A stretch of DNA of 8,878 nt. It comes from Ignavibacteria bacterium. GTDB taxonomy: Bacteria > Bacteroidota > Ignavibacteria > UBA10030 > SZUA-254. Where the stretch lies: positions 1 to 8,878 of the forward strand of contig VBOC01000196.1 of the NCBI GenBank assembly GCA_005877655.1, read 5' to 3'. The position numbers and the translations under genes were made by a program. The notes beneath the pieces are model-generated. The model was given only the letters and a program-made list of their open reading frames with translations. It did no database searches and was not told where the DNA came from. Shown piece by piece: positions 6,894 to 8,878 of this stretch (position 1 is the first letter of the stretch; each line of letters begins with the position of its first letter).

Positions 6894-6922
6894 AATATAG
6901 ATGAGATGGAAACCAGAGTCAA
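6894..6922 (-). promoter_or_regulatory. Sigma-70-type promoter of the glycoside-hydrolase-like gene
   Basis: On the minus strand TTGACT (6922-6917; five of six consensus bases) is followed after 17 bases by TATATT (6899-6894; five of six). The start of transcription would be near 6887, about 35 bases before the TTG start codon at 6852. The position independently supports that unusual start codon. Confidence 0.6.
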
Positions 6923-6959
6923 GCCAACTTCACGCCAGGTTCTCCCCGGCAAACCGTGG

Positions 6960-6988
6960 TTGACATTAGCGGAAGCAAGTGCTACTTT
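6960..6988 (+). promoter_or_regulatory. Sigma-70-type promoter of the SBBP-repeat gene
   Basis: A perfect -35 box TTGACA (6960-6965) is followed after 17 bases by TACTTT (6983-6988), which keeps the key first, second and last bases of TATAAT. Transcription would begin near 6995, so an ATG at 6906 would lie upstream of the transcript and the ATG at 7032 is the better start. Confidence 0.55.
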
Positions 6989-7019
6989 AAGAAACGCTCG
7001 TGGGCTCAACATTTTCGCG

Positions 7020-7025
7020 TGGAGG
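7020..7025 (+). promoter_or_regulatory. Shine-Dalgarno site deciding the SBBP gene start
   Basis: TGGAGG lies six bases before the ATG at 7032, an excellent ribosome binding site. It selects 7032 over the longer in-frame start at 6906. Confidence 0.75.
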
Positions 7026-7031
7026 TTCTCG

Positions 7032-7745
7032 ATGTTGCTCCCTGCTGCGGTTCTCCTGATAAACCTTTCGATGCCCGCCGTTCCGGGGGGGACAGGCTTT
7101 TCCGGAGCAGCCAAAGTCATTTTGCCCGGTGACCGCCAATCCGCACCGGATTCGGGGGATCTTAAAATTGAGAACCACCCCGCTCGAACAGCCTCCGGAA
7201 CTCACCGGACTCTATTCTCCACGCAGAACTTGCCCCCTCCTGCCCGGATGCCCGACGCCCTCCAGCATATGCCGGCTTCGCGCTCCGGACCGCAAAGTTC
7301 CGGCATGCCCGTGGACAGTTCCTCGGCCTCATTGACGGAGAAGTGGGTGGAACGCTATGCCTCCGAGCTCCAGGCCTCGAACGATCTGGCGAACGCGATC
7401 GCGATCGACCGCGCGAACCACATCTACGTCGCCGGCATCAGCGATGCCACCTACACCGGCGGCGATTTTACTTTGGTCAAGTACACGGAGGACGGCGAAA
7501 CTCTCTGGACGAGCCGCTTTGAATGCGCTCCCAATTCATACAATGAGGCGACCGCCATCGCCGTGGACACGGCGGAAAATGTCTTCCTTACCGGGTATGG
7601 GTACAGTTCCGCGCGGAACGCCGACTGCTTCACGGTCAAGTTCGACAGGAACGGTGCCGAGCAGTGGCGGTCGAAATACGGCAACGCCGCCGAAAGCACA
7701 GATGTCGCAACCTCGATCGCCCTCGATGCCTCCGGAAATGCCTAA
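7032..7745 (+). CDS. Exported SBBP-repeat beta-propeller protein, N-terminal piece ending at a premature TAA
   Basis: The ATG at 7032 is supported by TGGAGG, an upstream promoter and an immediate signal peptide (MLLPAAVLLINLSMPAVPGG). After a low-complexity linker rich in Pro, Ser and Ala (about residues 25-100), SBBP repeats begin near residue 118. Each has the form D-x-A-x-x-I-A-x-D...N-x-Y-V-x-G, then D-F-x-x-x-K-Y-x-x-x-G-x-x-x-W. Two complete repeats and half of a third precede the TAA at 7743-7745, giving 237 residues. The same frame continues without any other stop to the window end and keeps matching the repeat, so this is the start of one larger gene. Such repeats fold as beta-propellers in secreted or surface proteins; ligand and role are unknown. 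If the stop is real, the product is a short fragment, probably unstable. Confidence 0.75.
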   Translation: MLLPAAVLLINLSMPAVPGGTGFSGAAKVILPGDRQSAPDSGDLKIENHPARTASGTHRTLFSTQNLPPPARMPDALQHMPASRSGPQSSGMPVDSSSASLTEKWVERYASELQASNDLANAIAIDRANHIYVAGISDATYTGGDFTLVKYTEDGETLWTSRFECAPNSYNEATAIAVDTAENVFLTGYGYSSARNADCFTVKFDRNGAEQWRSKYGNAAESTDVATSIALDASGNA

Positions 7746-8878
7746 GTCGCCGGGTACAGCTACGGCTCGGGCACCGATTTCGATTATCTTACAATCAAAT
7801 ACGACCGGTCGGGCGCGGAGCAGTGGGTCGCCCGCTATGATGGCCCGGGGCACGGGGTGGATGTTGCCGTGAAGATCGCCATCGACCCGGGCGGGAACAT
7901 TTACGTGACCGGGTTCAGCCAGGGTTTGGGAACCGGGTTCGATTACGCCACGGTGAGCTACACCAATCAAGGGATCGAACGATGGAATACGCGATACAAC
8001 TCCCCCTCAAACGGAGATGATGTCGCGGCCGGTCTGGCCGTGGACGGACCGGGGAATGTCGTCGTCACAGGCAGCAGCCGCGGAGCTTCTTCAGGATATG
8101 ACTTTGCCACGCTGAAATACTCCGCCGCCGGCAGCTCGCTGTGGGAGGCGCGCTACAACGGCCCCGCGAACGGCGATGATATCGCTTCGGACGTACAATG
8201 TGATCGATCGGGAAACGTCTACGTGACGGGCGCGAGCCTCGGATCCGGCACAGAGGAAGATTTCGCAACCATCAAGTACACCAGGGACGGCGCAGTGAGG
8301 TGGACCTCCCGGTTTGATAATCTCTTACACGGTCCGGATATCCCCGTCGCCCTCGCAGTGACCGGGCAGGGCGGCGCGGTCATAACCGGCTATTCCCGTT
8401 ATCACGCCGGCTCGAGTGCGGATTACTCCACGGTCATCTACGATTCGGGCGGGACGAAGATCTCATCCTCGCTCTATAACGGCATCGCAAACGGAGATGA
8501 CTTCCCCGCAGGCGTAGTGGTCGATCGGGATGACAATGCCTTTGTCACAGGCGCCAGCGGCGGGAAGGCGTTCGACTTCGCCACCGTCGAGTACGTCTCG
8601 GAAAAAAGCGCAGCGTGGCCCGCGCACTACGCTAGCGGCGCGGGAGGCGATCGTCTGGTGGCGATGACAAACGACCCGTCCGGCAATGTCTATGTCACAG
8701 GTTTTAACTCCACAGATGTGAGAACTCTCAAGTACGACTCCGCCGGGGCGCTTCAGTGGGTGGCGATCTTCGGCGCATTGCGGGCACCCGTCGCCGTAGG
8801 ACTGGCGGTTGACAAAAGCGGAAATGTCGCTGTCACCGGCCACGGATCGGGCTCTTCCGGAAACCTGGACATCATGAC
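7746..8878 (+). pseudogene. Continuation of the SBBP-repeat protein beyond the in-frame stop, partial at the window edge
   Basis: Directly after the TAA, in the same frame, the reading continues VAGYSYGSGTDFDYLTIKY with no stop to base 8878 (377 full codons). It completes repeat 3 and adds about seven more, with recurring NVYVTG, DFATIKY and W-x-x-R-Y-N motifs; repeats 7 and 9 are more degenerate. No Shine-Dalgarno-preceded ATG with a signal peptide begins this part, so it is unlikely to be an independent exported gene. Conservation of frame and repeat pattern over more than a kilobase argues that the interruption is recent or a sequencing error. A C-terminal sorting domain may lie beyond the window. 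Confidence 0.75.

Noticed and set aside
6906..7031. Longer start of the SBBP gene at ATG 6906
   Set aside because: It lies upstream of the TTGACA-17-TACTTT promoter and would bury the signal peptide 42 residues in; 7032 has a strong Shine-Dalgarno site.
7380..8878. CRISPR array or DNA tandem repeat
   Set aside because: The periodicity is at protein level (SBBP propeller repeats with divergent DNA), without identical repeats or spacers.

Overview
This GC-rich window looks like part of a chromosome (or metagenome-assembled genome) from the FCB superphylum, the Bacteroidota / Ignavibacteria / Chlorobi / Gemmatimonadota neighbourhood. The main clue is the C-terminus of the glycoside-hydrolase-like protein at 5101-6852, which has the shape of a type IX secretion (T9SS) type A sorting domain. 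Long beta-propeller exoproteins fit the same picture. Shine-Dalgarno sites (1354-1359, 7020-7025) and TTGACA/TATAAT-like promoters argue against a typical Bacteroidia member. No rRNA, tRNA, CRISPR array or insertion sequence is visible.

Layout. (1) 1-1347, minus strand: the first 449 residues of an exported Asp-box (BNR/sialidase-like) propeller protein that runs off the left edge. (2) 1348-1507: a divergent regulatory region. A good sigma-70-type promoter faces the sialidase-like gene, and its 17-bp spacer is entirely a perfect inverted repeat. (3) 1508-5024, plus strand: a lipoprotein of the TRAP-transporter TatT family, its partner TatP (DctP-like substrate-binding protein), a small exported protein of unknown function with one DxNxDxxxD calcium-loop-like motif, and a SAM-dependent O-methyltransferase. 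The four are closely spaced and may be co-transcribed. No TRAP permease (DctQ/DctM) is present in the window. (4) 5025-5100: a short repeat-rich gap between convergent genes. (5) 5101-6852, minus strand: a secreted GHL10/DUF187-type glycoside-hydrolase-like protein with a fibronectin-III-like and a T9SS-like domain. (6) 6853-7031: a second divergent region with two back-to-back promoters. (7) 7032-8878, plus strand: an exported SBBP-type propeller protein with at least ten repeats, interrupted by one in-frame TAA and leaving the window at its right edge.

Two genes appear damaged. The tatP homology begins before any usable start codon and has no signal peptide, although it is in frame with tatT across a single TAA. 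The SBBP gene has a TAA exactly where other repeats carry tyrosine. Sequencing or assembly error, real gene decay, or (much less likely) TAA readthrough could explain these. The most distinctive regulatory signal is the palindrome at 1413-1429. I do not see a clear novel multi-gene system. The genes mostly concern the cell envelope: an orphan TatT/TatP pair and three exported proteins.
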